A DNA stretch of 64,000 bases from Arcobacter acticola (GCF_013177675.1 NZ_CP042652.1:1-64000); one strand, 5' to 3'; counted from the first letter of the stretch, positions 19,062 through 28,330 are shown. Numbers and translations: made by a program. Notes: a model not told the origin generated them from the sequence alone.

Positions 19062-19834
19062 TCTACAATGTATCCATAATCAATAAATATTTTTTTAGCT
19101 TTTGCACTTAAGATAAAATCGTAAAATGCTTTAACTTCCATGTTATCTTTTGCATTATTAATTATAACTATACCTTGTTCTATAGCTTTATATAGTTTTG
19201 TATCAACACTTATCCAGTTTTTATTTTCTTTATATTGTGCTAAATTTTCATCAAAAAGTGAAGATTTTGGTATGAAACCTATATCTGCGGCTGTTGTAGC
19301 ATAATTTACGGTAGAAGATGCCGACTCTGCGTAAACAAATTTACCTTTAGTCACTTCTTCTAATCCAGCATTTTTAATAGCTTCCATAGTTGCTGCCCCA
19401 TATGGAGCTGTTTTTGGGTTTGCAATTGCAATTTTTTCTATTGAACTCTCTTTTATAATATCTATTCCTTTTGAAAAATCAAGCTCTTTGGAACTTATCA
19501 TTGCAAGTGCTCCTTGAGCATAAACTACAGGTTTTGTAATTGCAATTTGATCATCATATAAAGATTGTGGGAAACCCATATTTGCTGCCATAAATATATT
19601 ATATGGCGCACCATTTTTAATTTGAGCCACTAGTTTTCCACTACTTCCAAGTGTTACTTGAATTTTTGTATTAGGATTTGTTTTATTAAATTCTATAATT
19701 AATTTATCCATTGCATAACTAACATTAGCAGCAACTGCAACATTTATTTGACCTGCAAATACACTTGAAGATAAAAGTAATAATACTAAAAATATTTTTT
19801 TACCTGTAAACAGGATTCCACTTTGTTTCATCAT
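19058..19834 (-). CDS. modA: Molybdate-binding periplasmic protein
   Basis: ModA captures molybdate for ModBC. The 258-residue precursor starts with a signal peptide (basic start, hydrophobic IFLVLLLLSSSVFA, cleavage near residue 27) followed by QINVAVAANVSYAMDKL. Conserved oxyanion-site segments LGSSGKLVAQIKNGAPYNIFM and NPKTAPYGAATMEAI are visible. AAGGAAAAAA stands before the ATG. It is the second gene of the operon after modE. Confidence 0.94.
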   Translation of the reverse strand: MMKQSGILFTGKKIFLVLLLLSSSVFAGQINVAVAANVSYAMDKLIIEFNKTNPNTKIQVTLGSSGKLVAQIKNGAPYNIFMAANMGFPQSLYDDQIAITKPVVYAQGALAMISSKELDFSKGIDIIKESSIEKIAIANPKTAPYGAATMEAIKNAGLEEVTKGKFVYAESASSTVNYATTAADIGFIPKSSLFDENLAQYKENKNWISVDTKLYKAIEQGIVIINNAKDNMEVKAFYDFILSAKAKKIFIDYGYIVE

Positions 19835-19842
19835 TTTTTTCC

Positions 19843-20625
19843 TTATTTACCTATCATTACATCAGAGGCTTTTATAATAGCACTTACTTGTGCACCCTCT
19901 TTTATCTTTAAATTATCAATTGAATTTGATGTAATTATTGAAGCTACTTTATCACCATTTCCAATATCTATAATTAATTCAGAATTAATCTCACCTTTAT
20001 TTATTGAATCTACTTTTCCTTGAAGTTTATTTCTAGCACTTATATTTAAACTTATATCAGTTGTTATTAAAACTGTATTTGATTTAAAAATAGCTACTAC
20101 TTCATCCCCTAGTTTTAAATTCAAGTTAGAAACGGCTGTATTTGTAATCACAGAAACTATTGTATATCCACTTTTTAGCTTTATATAAACTTCTGCATTT
20201 ACTGTTCCATTTGTTATTAACTCTACAATACCACTTATCTGATTTCTAGCACTAATTTGCATTGATAATCTCCTTATATCTTTTAATGTTCCTGTATTTA
20301 TATCCGTTCTTTGACTTAAGTTTTCAAGAAATTTTTTTTGTTCACTTCTTAAAATCTCATAGGTATTTATAAGGTTTTCTCCATAGGGTGTAAGTTTCGT
20401 TCCACCACCTCCAACTCCTCCTGTTTCTCTTTGTACAATAGGAGTTGTAGAAAGATTGTTCATAGCTTCAATGGCTTCCCATGCAGCTTTATAACTCATA
20501 GGAACCTCAATTGCAGCTTTACTAATTGAACCGGTTCTTTTAACTGCTATTAATAAATCAATTCTTTTTTCTAGTAAAAAAGGTTGATTAAATATCTCTA
20601 AAGTTAAATTTGATGAAATTTCCAC
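19843..20625 (-). CDS. modE: Molybdate-responsive regulator ModE
   Basis: ModE is a dimeric repressor/activator that binds DNA when loaded with molybdate. The N-terminal winged helix (RTGSISKAAIEVPMSYKAAWEAI) is followed by the GGVGGGGTKLTPYG wing and two C-terminal TOBE domains (about 120-185 and 195-260). I place the start at a GTG (20625) with AAGGAT close upstream, giving 260 residues, close to the 262 of E. coli ModE. The longer frame from 20682 would run through an operator-like palindrome. Two ModE-box-like palindromes lie just upstream, so self-regulation is likely. Confidence 0.88.
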   Translation of the reverse strand: MEISSNLTLEIFNQPFLLEKRIDLLIAVKRTGSISKAAIEVPMSYKAAWEAIEAMNNLSTTPIVQRETGGVGGGGTKLTPYGENLINTYEILRSEQKKFLENLSQRTDINTGTLKDIRRLSMQISARNQISGIVELITNGTVNAEVYIKLKSGYTIVSVITNTAVSNLNLKLGDEVVAIFKSNTVLITTDISLNISARNKLQGKVDSINKGEINSELIIDIGNGDKVASIITSNSIDNLKIKEGAQVSAIIKASDVMIGK

Positions 20626-20637
20626 ATAAATCCTTTT

Positions 20638-20661
20638 GGTTATATCTTTTTGTATATAACG
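20638..20661. promoter_or_regulatory. ModE-box-like palindrome, proximal
   Basis: GGTTATAT and ATATAACG half-sites separated by eight bases. They resemble the CGNTATATA-type half-sites of enterobacterial ModE boxes and lie immediately ahead of the modE start. Confidence 0.5.
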
Positions 20662-20675
20662 ATTATTAAAAAATA

Positions 20676-20707
20676 TTACCATTATGTAACTTAATACATA
20701 ACGGTAA
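20676..20707. promoter_or_regulatory. ModE-box-like palindrome, distal
   Basis: TTACCATTATGTA and TACATAACGGTAA are 13-base arms with one mismatch, separated by six bases (ACTTAA). The site lies in the modE leader or promoter, about 50-80 bases ahead of the start. The likely role is control of the mod operon by molybdate-loaded ModE. Confidence 0.55.
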
Positions 20708-20710
20708 TTT

Positions 20711-20739
20711 AAAAAAAACTAGAAGAAAATCTTCTAGTT
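20711..20739 (-). terminator. Terminator of the nifH-nifD-nifK operon
   Basis: On the minus strand AACTAGAAGA-TTT-TCTTCTAGTT forms a ten-base-pair hairpin followed by a run of eight T. It starts seven bases after the nifK stop. Confidence 0.88.
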
Positions 20740-20745
20740 TTTGAA

Positions 20746-22290
20746 TTATCTAACTGAATCGAAGAAATAATCAGTTTCTGCGATATTTTTAGTCTCTTCA
20801 TCTAATTGATCTAAAATAGAGTTTGTAATCCATGTTAATAGATTTAATCCACCTTCATAACCACTTATAGAGTATCTATGTAAGTGGTGTCTATCAAAAA
20901 TTGGGAATCCAATTCTGATTAAAGGTATTTTTGTATCTCTGTATAATTCTTTTCCGTAAACATTCCCAATCATAAAATCAACTGGTTCTGTGAATAATAA
21001 AGATCTAAGGTGCCATAAATCTTTTCCAGGCCAAATATTACATTCAGCAGTTCTTGCAGATTTAGAAAGAATAGCTTTCATATCCTCTTCCCAACCTTTT
21101 CTTGGTGCATTGTTACATACAATATGAGTTGGAATTGAACCCATTTCAACTAAGAATGAAACCATTCCTAATAAGAAGTCAGGATCTCCCCAAATTGCAA
21201 TTTTTTTACCATGCATATATGGATAAGAATCTTGCATTGCATCAACAAATCTAGCTCTTTGTTGTTTTAATTCTTCAGGAACTTCTTTCCCTGTTAATTC
21301 TGCTAATTTCATAACAAAAGCATCTGTACCACTTAATCCAATTGGATTACAAGTTTCGAACTTTTGTTTCCATTTATTTTTAATAGTTTTAGCTGTTAAA
21401 ATTGAAGAATATTTTTGTAAACTGATTGTTGCGCTTGCATTAATTGCAGTTTTTGCATCTTCTAATTTTGTTCCACCAGCGTATAATTTATATTCACCAG
21501 CCCCAGTATCCCATTGTTCTTCATGGTCACCAATCATAATGATTTTATCACCAAACATTTTAGAGATTTTTTTAATTTCTTTTAATGATCCTAAGTAAGG
21601 TTCAAATCCAGGAATTATGTTTATTCTTTCTGCATCAACAGATTTTTCAACACCTTCGCTTAATTGCTCTAAAGTTGATTTCATCATATTATCATAACCT
21701 GTAATATGAGAACCAACAAATGAAGGAGTATGCGCACTTGGGATTAAAACATTGTCTAATTCACCTTCTGCTTCTTCTCTTGCACCTATAATAAATGCAT
21801 TTAAGTCATCACCAATAACTTCTGCCATACAAGTTGTACTAACAGCAATCATTTCAGGTTTATAAAGTGCATTACAGTTTCTTAAACCATCTTTCATATT
21901 TGCTAAACCACCAAATACCGCTGCTGATTCTGACATTGAATCAGATACACAAGGAGTTGGTTCTTTAAAGTGTCTAGTAAAATATGTTCTAAAATATGCA
22001 ACACATCCATGAGATCCATGAACATAAGGCATTGTATTTTCAAAACCAAGAGCTACCATAACAGCACCCAATGGTTGACAAGCTTTTGCAGGGTTAATGG
22101 TAATTGCTTCTCTTGCTAGATTTTTTTCTCTATAATCCCAAGACTCAGTCCATTTTTGGATTTCTGCAACTTTTTCAGGAGCTACAGCACCTGCTGCACT
22201 CTCGAACTCTTTTTTTCTTTTTAAAACTTCTTGATATTCAGGTTTTAAAAAAAGTTTTTGTCCATTTACTATATTATCTACATCTTGCAT
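20746..22290 (-). CDS. nifK: Nitrogenase MoFe protein beta chain
   Basis: NifK with NifD forms the α2β2 MoFe protein; it supplies half of the P-cluster ligands. The 514 residues contain the P-cluster regions CQPLGAVMVALGFENTMPY with HGSHGCVAYFRTYFTRH, and VSTTCMAEVIGDDLNAFI. The length is close to the 523 of Azotobacter NifK. It is 11 bases behind nifD with its own ribosome binding site and ends before a strong terminator. Confidence 0.98.
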   Translation of the reverse strand: MQDVDNIVNGQKLFLKPEYQEVLKRKKEFESAAGAVAPEKVAEIQKWTESWDYREKNLAREAITINPAKACQPLGAVMVALGFENTMPYVHGSHGCVAYFRTYFTRHFKEPTPCVSDSMSESAAVFGGLANMKDGLRNCNALYKPEMIAVSTTCMAEVIGDDLNAFIIGAREEAEGELDNVLIPSAHTPSFVGSHITGYDNMMKSTLEQLSEGVEKSVDAERINIIPGFEPYLGSLKEIKKISKMFGDKIIMIGDHEEQWDTGAGEYKLYAGGTKLEDAKTAINASATISLQKYSSILTAKTIKNKWKQKFETCNPIGLSGTDAFVMKLAELTGKEVPEELKQQRARFVDAMQDSYPYMHGKKIAIWGDPDFLLGMVSFLVEMGSIPTHIVCNNAPRKGWEEDMKAILSKSARTAECNIWPGKDLWHLRSLLFTEPVDFMIGNVYGKELYRDTKIPLIRIGFPIFDRHHLHRYSISGYEGGLNLLTWITNSILDQLDEETKNIAETDYFFDSVR

Positions 22291-22300
22291 ACTGTTCTCC

Positions 22301-23758
22301 TTACGCTTCTTTTTCCCATGGAGCTTTTGTGTGGTTCCATACAGGTGAATTGATTGCTAAATCCATATCTTTTGCAAAAATGGCAAAAGCGTCATACCCA
22401 TGATAAGGACCACTATAATCCCATGAGTGCATTTGTCTAAATGGTAATCCCATTTTTTGGAATACATATTTTTCTTTAACACCAGCTGCAACTAAGTCAG
22501 GTCTTAATTTTTTAACAAAAGCTTCTAATTCATACTCATTTGCATCATCGTAAATAAGTGTTGATCTTTCAATTTCATCTTTTGTTCTTTTATAATCATC
22601 TCCGTGACCAAATTCATAACCAGTTCCAATTACTTCCATTCCTAAATCTTCATAAGCACCAATAACGTGTCTTGGTCTTAATCCACCAACATAAAGCATA
22701 ACTTTTTTACCCTCTAACATTGGTTTATATTTAGCAATTACAGCATCAGTCATTGCAGTATATTTTGCAATTACAGCTTCTGTTTTTTCTTGAATTGTTT
22801 CATCAAAAAATGAAGCAATTTTTCTTAAACTTTCAGTTGTTTTTGTAGGTCCAAAGAAGTTATATTCCATCCAAGGAACATTAAACTCTTGTTCCATATG
22901 TCTTGCTATATAGTTCATAGATCTATAGCAATGTAATAGATTTAATTTTGATTTTGGAGCAATTGCTAACTCTTTATAAGTTGCATCTCCTGACCATTGA
23001 GCAATAACTCTTAAACCCATTTCTTCTAAAATAATTCTTGTTGACCACGCATCTCCACCGATGTTGTAATCTCCAATAATTGATACATCATAAGGAGTTG
23101 ATTCGAAATCTTTTTTGTAAGAGTGATCAGGCATAATATAATCTCTAATCATATCGTTTGCAATATGGTGACCAAGTGATTGTGAAACCCCTCTAAACCC
23201 CTCACATGAAACGGCGATTGCTTGATGACCTGTCTCTTTTTTATGCATTTTAGCAACGGCGTGAATATCATCCCCAATTAATCCAATTGGACACTCTGAT
23301 TGAATTGAAATACCATTATTTAATGGAAATAATTCATCAATTTCACTCAATGCTTTTTTAAGTTTTTTATCCCCACCAAATACGATATCTTTTTCATTAA
23401 AATCAGTAGAAAAATTCATAGTTACAAATGTATCAACACCTGTTGTTCCTATGTAATAGTTTCTTCTACCACCTCTTGAATATTGTCCACATCCAATAGG
23501 TCCATGAGAAATATGAATCATATCTTTAATAGGTCCCCAAACAACCCCTTTAGAACCTGCATAGGCACATCCCCTTTGAGACATAACTCCTGGAACTGTT
23601 TGTTTATTACTTTTTGTTGTATCACAAGAACCTTTTCCTGTTTCTGGTGAATCAATACCTAAATGTTTTGCTCTACTTTTTTTTACTTTGTCTGAATAAG
23701 AATCAAGTACTTCAGCAAGAGCTTCTTTTTGTAGACTTTCTAATGTTTCTGGTCCCAT
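22301..23758 (-). CDS. nifD: Nitrogenase MoFe protein alpha chain
   Basis: NifD carries the FeMo-cofactor active site. The 485 residues contain P-cluster cysteines in [37 protein letters not shown] and [15 protein letters not shown], the cofactor cysteine in [16 protein letters not shown], and the cofactor histidine in [17 protein letters not shown]. This is a Mo-dependent type rather than Vnf or Anf. It lies between an unrecognised 120-residue gene and nifK. Confidence 0.98.
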   Translation of the reverse strand: MGPETLESLQKEALAEVLDSYSDKVKKSRAKHLGIDSPETGKGSCDTTKSNKQTVPGVMSQRGCAYAGSKGVVWGPIKDMIHISHGPIGCGQYSRGGRRNYYIGTTGVDTFVTMNFSTDFNEKDIVFGGDKKLKKALSEIDELFPLNNGISIQSECPIGLIGDDIHAVAKMHKKETGHQAIAVSCEGFRGVSQSLGHHIANDMIRDYIMPDHSYKKDFESTPYDVSIIGDYNIGGDAWSTRIILEEMGLRVIAQWSGDATYKELAIAPKSKLNLLHCYRSMNYIARHMEQEFNVPWMEYNFFGPTKTTESLRKIASFFDETIQEKTEAVIAKYTAMTDAVIAKYKPMLEGKKVMLYVGGLRPRHVIGAYEDLGMEVIGTGYEFGHGDDYKRTKDEIERSTLIYDDANEYELEAFVKKLRPDLVAAGVKEKYVFQKMGLPFRQMHSWDYSGPYHGYDAFAIFAKDMDLAINSPVWNHTKAPWEKEA

Positions 23759-23787
23759 AGTTTTCTCCTTTGAAGAGTAAAAGTAGC

Positions 23788-24150
23788 TTAAGCTACTTTT
23801 ACTCTATATAGATTCATGTCATCTAATTTTTTACAAATTTCTTTAGTTACATCACCATCAACAGATTTTGAGATTTCAGAAATTTGGTATTTATTAGTGT
23901 AATAAACCATTTTGAAACCATTTTTTTCTGCACACTCAGTTTGAGTGTAATAATCAATAAACGCAGTGTGAGCGAAAGTTCCAGCAGGAACAGTTAGTGT
24001 TTCTAAAATAGTTCCTTCTTTTGTTTCATTTGTTAATGAAACAGTTTTTCCAGAAACATCACCAGCACCTTTTTCAACTTTTTCAATAACCTTATCAAAA
24101 CTTACATCGTTACCCATATCAGCTGGGAAGTGGTATCCACATACAAACAT
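23788..24150 (-). CDS. Unrecognised 120-residue protein between nifH and nifD
   Basis: I do not recognise a family. The protein starts [19 protein letters not shown] and has a glycine/threonine-rich middle ([19 protein letters not shown]), an aromatic-rich segment ([29 protein letters not shown]) and three cysteines (residues 4, about 75 and about 106), not arranged as a cluster motif. It is soluble and mildly acidic and lacks the PII signatures of NifI1/NifI2, which occupy the same place in methanogens and clostridia. AAGGAG precedes the ATG. Gaps to nifH (31 bases) and nifD (29 bases) are short, and no terminator intervenes, so it is made with nitrogenase. A nitrogenase-interacting or protective protein is inference from place alone. 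Confidence 0.85.
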   Translation of the reverse strand: MFVCGYHFPADMGNDVSFDKVIEKVEKGAGDVSGKTVSLTNETKEGTILETLTVPAGTFAHTAFIDYYTQTECAEKNGFKMVYYTNKYQISEISKSVDGDVTKEICKKLDDMNLYRVKVA

Positions 24151-24181
24151 AATTATCTCCTTCTTTTTATTTTTTTAAATA

Positions 24182-25111
<930 letters not shown>

Positions 25112-25135
25112 TTATCTGTTTACAAAATAGATAAT

Positions 25136-25151
25136 TGCACTTAGCGTTCCA
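25136..25151 (-). promoter_or_regulatory. σ54 promoter of nifH
   Basis: Minus strand TGGAAC-GCTAA-GTGCA with ten bases between GG and GC. The predicted start is near 25125. No exact TGT-N10-ACA NifA site was found in the 150 bases upstream, though TGTTTGTGATTTACA (N9) lies at 25305-25319. Confidence 0.85.
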
Positions 25152-25188
25152 CAGAAAGATTTTTTTTTGGAATTTGTATTTAATTTTT

Positions 25189-25213
25189 TAGAAAGCCTAT
25201 AAAATAGGCTTTC
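25189..25213. repeat. Hairpin upstream of the nifH promoter
   Basis: AGAAAGCCTAT and ATAGGCTTTCT form a perfect 11-base-pair stem with an AAA loop. It is followed by a T-run on the plus strand only after ten bases. It may end rpoN transcription before the nifH promoter, or it may be a protein site. Confidence 0.5.
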
Positions 25214-25310
25214 TAAGAGATAAATTTTTTTGAGAATTTATTTTAGGAGAGAAAATGTCTTATTTTACTTCATTAATTTAGAGGTAAATTTTTGTAAACT
25301 TTTTTGTAAA

Positions 25311-25459
25311 TCACAAACAAATTTGATTTTTCCCTCTTTTTTTTGCTTCGTAAAGTTTGTGATCTACTTCTTTGATTAAGTTTTCTGCTGTGATATTTTT
25401 ACTCTTTTTTTCTTGTCTTTGATGTTTTGTTGTAAGTGTATTGTAGCAATAAAAAGAAA
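25311..25459 (-). pseudogene. Remnant of a GGDEF (diguanylate cyclase) domain C-terminus
   Basis: The minus strand encodes about 49 codons open from a TAA (about 25460) to TGA (25313-25311). The translated part includes NITAENLIKEVDHKLYEAKK and RGKNQI, which matches the end of GGDEF domains (the ADxALYxAKxxGRN pattern). The GGDEF motif itself and any start codon are missing. It fills part of the 448-base gap between rpoN and nifH and looks like debris from an insertion or rearrangement at the edge of the nifHDK unit. Confidence 0.6.
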
Positions 25460-25480
25460 TTTGTTATAAATGTTTTTTTA

Positions 25481-25514
25481 TTATAAATTTTCTACTTTGT
25501 AGAGTTTTTTTCTC
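25481..25514. repeat. Second copy of the rpoN 3' end (direct repeat, copy 1)
   Basis: 34 bases identical at 33 positions to 25545-25578, exactly 64 bases apart. The other copy encodes the last residues of RpoN (LYKVENL and stop). The copy lies outside the gene and is best read as a short duplication of the gene end. Each copy contains TCTAC-TTT-GTAGA, a small hairpin. Confidence 0.7.
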
Positions 25515-25544
25515 AATCTAAAGCTTTCGCTTGAAATTCTTTTC

Positions 25545-26792
25545 TTATAAATTTTCTACTTTGTAGAGTTTCTTTCTCTCTTTAGAAGATGGGATATCTA
25601 ACATCTTTCTATATTTTGTTATGGTTCTTCTCACCATTTTAAGACTGAATTTTGTTTCAATAAATTCTAAAATAGATTCATCAGTTAATGGAATCTCTTT
25701 GTCTTCATATTCTACTAAACTTTTTATATAACTTTTTATTTGAGATGAAGATAAATCTTTATCAACTGCATTTGAAAAGAAATATTTTAAAGGAAATATT
25801 CCTAAATTGCATTCTACATATTTATTTGCAACGGCTCTACTAATAGTTGATTCAGCAAAACCAAGCTCGCTTGCAATTTCTTGCATGGAAAAAGGTCTTA
25901 GTTCCCCTCCAACAAAAAATGATATTTGTTTTTCTACAATTATTAATACAATTTTATAAAGGGTAGATTTTCGTAAATTTAGTAAATTTACTAAATCTTT
26001 TGCTTCTTTTAGTTTTTCTTTTATATTTTCATTTTTAGTATTAAATGGGTTTTTAACTTTTATATCTGGGTAATATGCATTATTGATTTTTATATCAATA
26101 TCTTCACCTATTTCAATAAAAAAATCAGGAATAACTTGAACATTATCATTAATATATTCAATAGCTGGTGGATTATTAAAATATTTTATAATATCTTTTG
26201 CATCATTAAATCTATGATGAGATGCATATTTATCAATATGTGATATATCTTTTATGATTTTTTTGGTGAAATTATATAATTCATCATCAATTTTTCTATC
26301 AAAGGCATCAAGTTGAAATAAAAATGATTCTTCTAAATCTAAGGCTCCCACTCCACTGGGTTCCAATCTTGAAAATCTTTGTCTTATTGATTCTACATAC
26401 TCTTTATATACATTACAAGTTTGGGCAATCTTTTCTATATCCCCATCAAAATATCCATTTTCATTTATATCACACAATATTTCAAGTGCAACTTTTTTTG
26501 AGTTTGGTGTTGGAAATAAAGTTTCATCTTCGATTTGATCGCTAAGCTTATCATTTAATGATGTTGCATATAAAGCTAAAGACTCTACAAATTCTCCACT
26601 TATTCCATTTGATGTAAAGTTAGTAAAAAAATCTTTTGATTTTTTTACCTCTAAAAATGGATTTTCATAAGATAAATTTGTTAGGTACGATTCTAAATCT
26701 TGGATTGATGTCTGTAGCATTGGAAGCCACAATTTTAATGATAAATTTAAGTTCTGCTTTTGAGCAGTTGATATTGAAAATGATTGTGCCAT
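25545..26792 (-). CDS. rpoN: RNA polymerase sigma-54 factor
   Basis: RpoN directs RNA polymerase to GG/GC promoters. The 415-residue protein has the region I start (KLWLPMLQTSIQDLESYLTN), the core-binding region, the helix-turn-helix (MQEIASELGFAESTISRAV) and the RpoN box (RRTITKYRKMLDIPSS). It lies between the [2Fe-2S] ferredoxin gene and nifHDK, within the island it serves. No clear ribosome binding site precedes the ATG; an eight-base-pair hairpin (26806-26826) sits directly upstream. It probably also serves flagellar genes elsewhere. Confidence 0.96.
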   Translation of the reverse strand: MAQSFSISTAQKQNLNLSLKLWLPMLQTSIQDLESYLTNLSYENPFLEVKKSKDFFTNFTSNGISGEFVESLALYATSLNDKLSDQIEDETLFPTPNSKKVALEILCDINENGYFDGDIEKIAQTCNVYKEYVESIRQRFSRLEPSGVGALDLEESFLFQLDAFDRKIDDELYNFTKKIIKDISHIDKYASHHRFNDAKDIIKYFNNPPAIEYINDNVQVIPDFFIEIGEDIDIKINNAYYPDIKVKNPFNTKNENIKEKLKEAKDLVNLLNLRKSTLYKIVLIIVEKQISFFVGGELRPFSMQEIASELGFAESTISRAVANKYVECNLGIFPLKYFFSNAVDKDLSSSQIKSYIKSLVEYEDKEIPLTDESILEFIETKFSLKMVRRTITKYRKMLDIPSSKERKKLYKVENL

Positions 26793-26805
26793 AATTTTAT
26801 TTTGC

Positions 26806-26826
26806 CCAAATTCTTAAAGAATTTGG
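26806..26826 (-). promoter_or_regulatory. Hairpin in the rpoN leader
   Basis: CCAAATTC pairs with GAATTTGG over a five-base loop, between the ferredoxin stop and the rpoN ATG, with no T-run behind it. It may partly separate rpoN expression from the upstream nif operon. Confidence 0.4.
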
Positions 26827-26846
26827 ACTTTCCTTTAGTATGTTTT

Positions 26847-27143
26847 TTAATACTTTATTCTAATTACACCGTTAGGTTTAACTATTTTCATTTGGCATGA
26901 TAATCTTGATTTCTCAGTATTCATACCAGCTCCCGCTTCTGCGATTACTTTTTTTTCTTTATCATTGATATCTGAAATAAATTCCATACCTTGTTCGATT
27001 GATACAAGGCAAGTTCCACATTGACCATCTCTACAACCAAATGGAAGTGCTGAACCTGATGCTTCAACTACATCTTGAATTGTACTACTTGGTTTTACAT
27101 TGATTGCTAAAAAGTCATTTATGATTTCTACTCTAGTTGTCAT
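26847..27143 (-). CDS. [2Fe-2S] plant-type ferredoxin, nif-linked
   Basis: A 98-residue ferredoxin with ligands C37, C42, C45 and C83 (PFGCRDGQCGTCLVSIE and SRLSCQ), the C-x4-C-x2-C...C pattern of plant/cyanobacterial-type [2Fe-2S] proteins. Similar ferredoxins in nif clusters (FdxH, FdxB) carry electrons or serve cofactor assembly. It follows a degenerate relative by nine bases and precedes rpoN. Confidence 0.85.
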   Translation of the reverse strand: MTTRVEIINDFLAINVKPSSTIQDVVEASGSALPFGCRDGQCGTCLVSIEQGMEFISDINDKEKKVIAEAGAGMNTEKSRLSCQMKIVKPNGVIRIKY

Positions 27144-27152
27144 TTTTTTTCC

Positions 27153-27497
27153 TTATTTTAAATTAAATGGTTTTACTAAAATATCACCTTTGATTAACAT
27201 CATTGGAGCTATTCTAATCTTTGGACTAATTGTAAATTGTTGACATTGTTCAGCTTCTTTAGCACTAATAGCGCCAATTTTTACTAAAATATCTAACTCC
27301 TCATCTTCCATATAACTAGTTGGTTCTTCATTACTTAAGTTCTCAACACTAATTAAGCACTTAGAATAATCACCTTCATTAGAAAATGGAATTGGAACCA
27401 TTTTTTCTTTAGCTAATCGAACAATAGGTTCTCCTATTTTTGCATCATAAACACCATCTGTTTGCGTGTCGAAATGCATAAAAATCACTTTTGCCAT
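27153..27497 (-). CDS. Ferredoxin-like protein that has lost its cluster cysteines
   Basis: A 114-residue protein that aligns with the neighbouring [2Fe-2S] ferredoxin through its second half: PFSNEGDYSKCLISVENL here against PFGCRDGQCGTCLVSIE there, then a short helix region and IKGDILVKPF at the end. Only one of the three loop cysteines (in SKCLISVE) remains, and the fourth ligand is also missing, so it should not hold a normal cluster. The start AKVIFMHFDTQTDGVYDAK is conserved-looking, and AGGAGG precedes the ATG. The assignment is my own alignment by eye. A partner or scaffold role is possible. Confidence 0.65.
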   Translation of the reverse strand: MAKVIFMHFDTQTDGVYDAKIGEPIVRLAKEKMVPIPFSNEGDYSKCLISVENLSNEEPTSYMEDEELDILVKIGAISAKEAEQCQQFTISPKIRIAPMMLIKGDILVKPFNLK

Positions 27498-27594
27498 ATT
27501 TTCCTCCTACTTTTTTATAGACTTGTTTTAACAAAATTACCAAGCCAAGTGAAAAGATTCTGTAAATTCTTTCATTTGACTTGAGTAATCAATA

Positions 27595-27987
27595 CTATTT
27601 TGAATAGTATTTCTCCCTATGTTTTCTCATAAATTCTAATTCTTCTTTTACTTCATCCCTATAATCTTCCATTGCTAATAGTTCATGTTCCCTGCAACCA
27701 ACTACTTCAATAAGGGCATTTAAGTCCAAGAAATGAACCTCATAAACTCTTATAACTTGTAAAAACTCACCAATTGATTTTATATAACCAATTGCATCTT
27801 TTTGAACCATTATTGTGACAACAGGTGCATGGGGATATGTTCCATCATTTTTTATATCTTCTAAAAGTTTTACTTTTTGGCCTATTCCAAATTTTGGCTC
27901 ATCCTCATCTTTACCTGAACGTGATGCAGTTACACTATCATGTAGAAATGTATTTGCATCTACTATGTCTTTATGATTAACACCCAC
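27595..27987 (-). CDS. nifZ: NifZ, nitrogenase P-cluster maturation protein
   Basis: NifZ helps form the second P-cluster of NifDK. The 130-residue protein carries the NifZ domain: PKFGIGQKVKLLEDIKNDGT, IGYIKSIGEFLQ, YEVHFLDLN and VVGCREHEL. The start is a GTG at 27987 with AGGAGG five bases upstream. The longer frame from 28041 lies inside nifW and has no site. The start overlaps the nifW end by 11 bases. Confidence 0.88.
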   Translation of the reverse strand: MGVNHKDIVDANTFLHDSVTASRSGKDEDEPKFGIGQKVKLLEDIKNDGTYPHAPVVTIMVQKDAIGYIKSIGEFLQVIRVYEVHFLDLNALIEVVGCREHELLAMEDYRDEVKEELEFMRKHREKYYSK

Positions 27988-28318
27988 AGCTTCCTCCTTG
28001 CGTACTTCCAGAAGTTGTAGTATCACATGAAGAGCAACCATCTAGTTTTCCTGTTTCATACATATTCCAAACATCAGCAGCGCTTGGAGAGTGACCTGTT
28101 TTATAGTCACCATAAACTCTAAGAAGTGAGAATTTTAGAAATTCTAAAAGTTTATTTTCATCTGCTATTGAATCAAGACCTTTTTTAATCAAAGTTCCAT
28201 ACTCTTTCATCATATGAAATCTTTTTATATTTATTAGTTTTTGGTCAAATTCAAGACCAAAAAAGTCAAAGAAATCTTCTGTATCTCTTAATTTATAAAA
28301 ATCATTTACAGTTTGCAT
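27977..28318 (-). CDS. nifW: NifW with a cysteine-rich tail
   Basis: NifW binds the MoFe protein during maturation and may protect it from O2. The 113 residues show the NifW pattern: DTEDFFDFFGLEFDQKLI, KRFHMMKEYGTLIKK and LLEFLKFSLLRVYGDYKTG. After the family domain there is an unusual tail with GCSSC and CGC, Thr/Ser/Gly-rich, giving four cysteines in the last 20 residues. Its gene overlaps nifZ. Confidence 0.85.
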   Translation of the reverse strand: MQTVNDFYKLRDTEDFFDFFGLEFDQKLINIKRFHMMKEYGTLIKKGLDSIADENKLLEFLKFSLLRVYGDYKTGHSPSAADVWNMYETGKLDGCSSCDTTTSGSTQGGSCGC

Positions 28319-28330
28319 TTTTTCTCCTTT

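Noticed and set aside
25255-25281. Tiny plus-strand frame of eight codons (MSYFTSLI) with a good ribosome binding site upstream of nifH
   Set aside because: Too short to support without conservation, no promoter seen, and it lies in a region of gene debris.
25305-25319. TGTTTGTGATTTACA as a NifA upstream activator site for nifH
   Set aside because: The spacing between TGT and ACA is nine, not the ten or eleven expected, and part of it is the end of the GGDEF remnant.
25481-25578. Two 34-base repeats 64 bases apart containing TCTAC-TTT-GTAGA, resembling a Cas12a-type CRISPR repeat-spacer unit
   Set aside because: One copy is the coding end of rpoN (LYKVENL and stop), there are only two copies, and no cas genes are near. 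A short duplication of the gene end explains it better.
27498-27594. Possible 12-codon frame (MKEFTESFHLAW) between nifZ and the ferredoxin-like gene
   Set aside because: No ribosome binding site and too short to judge.
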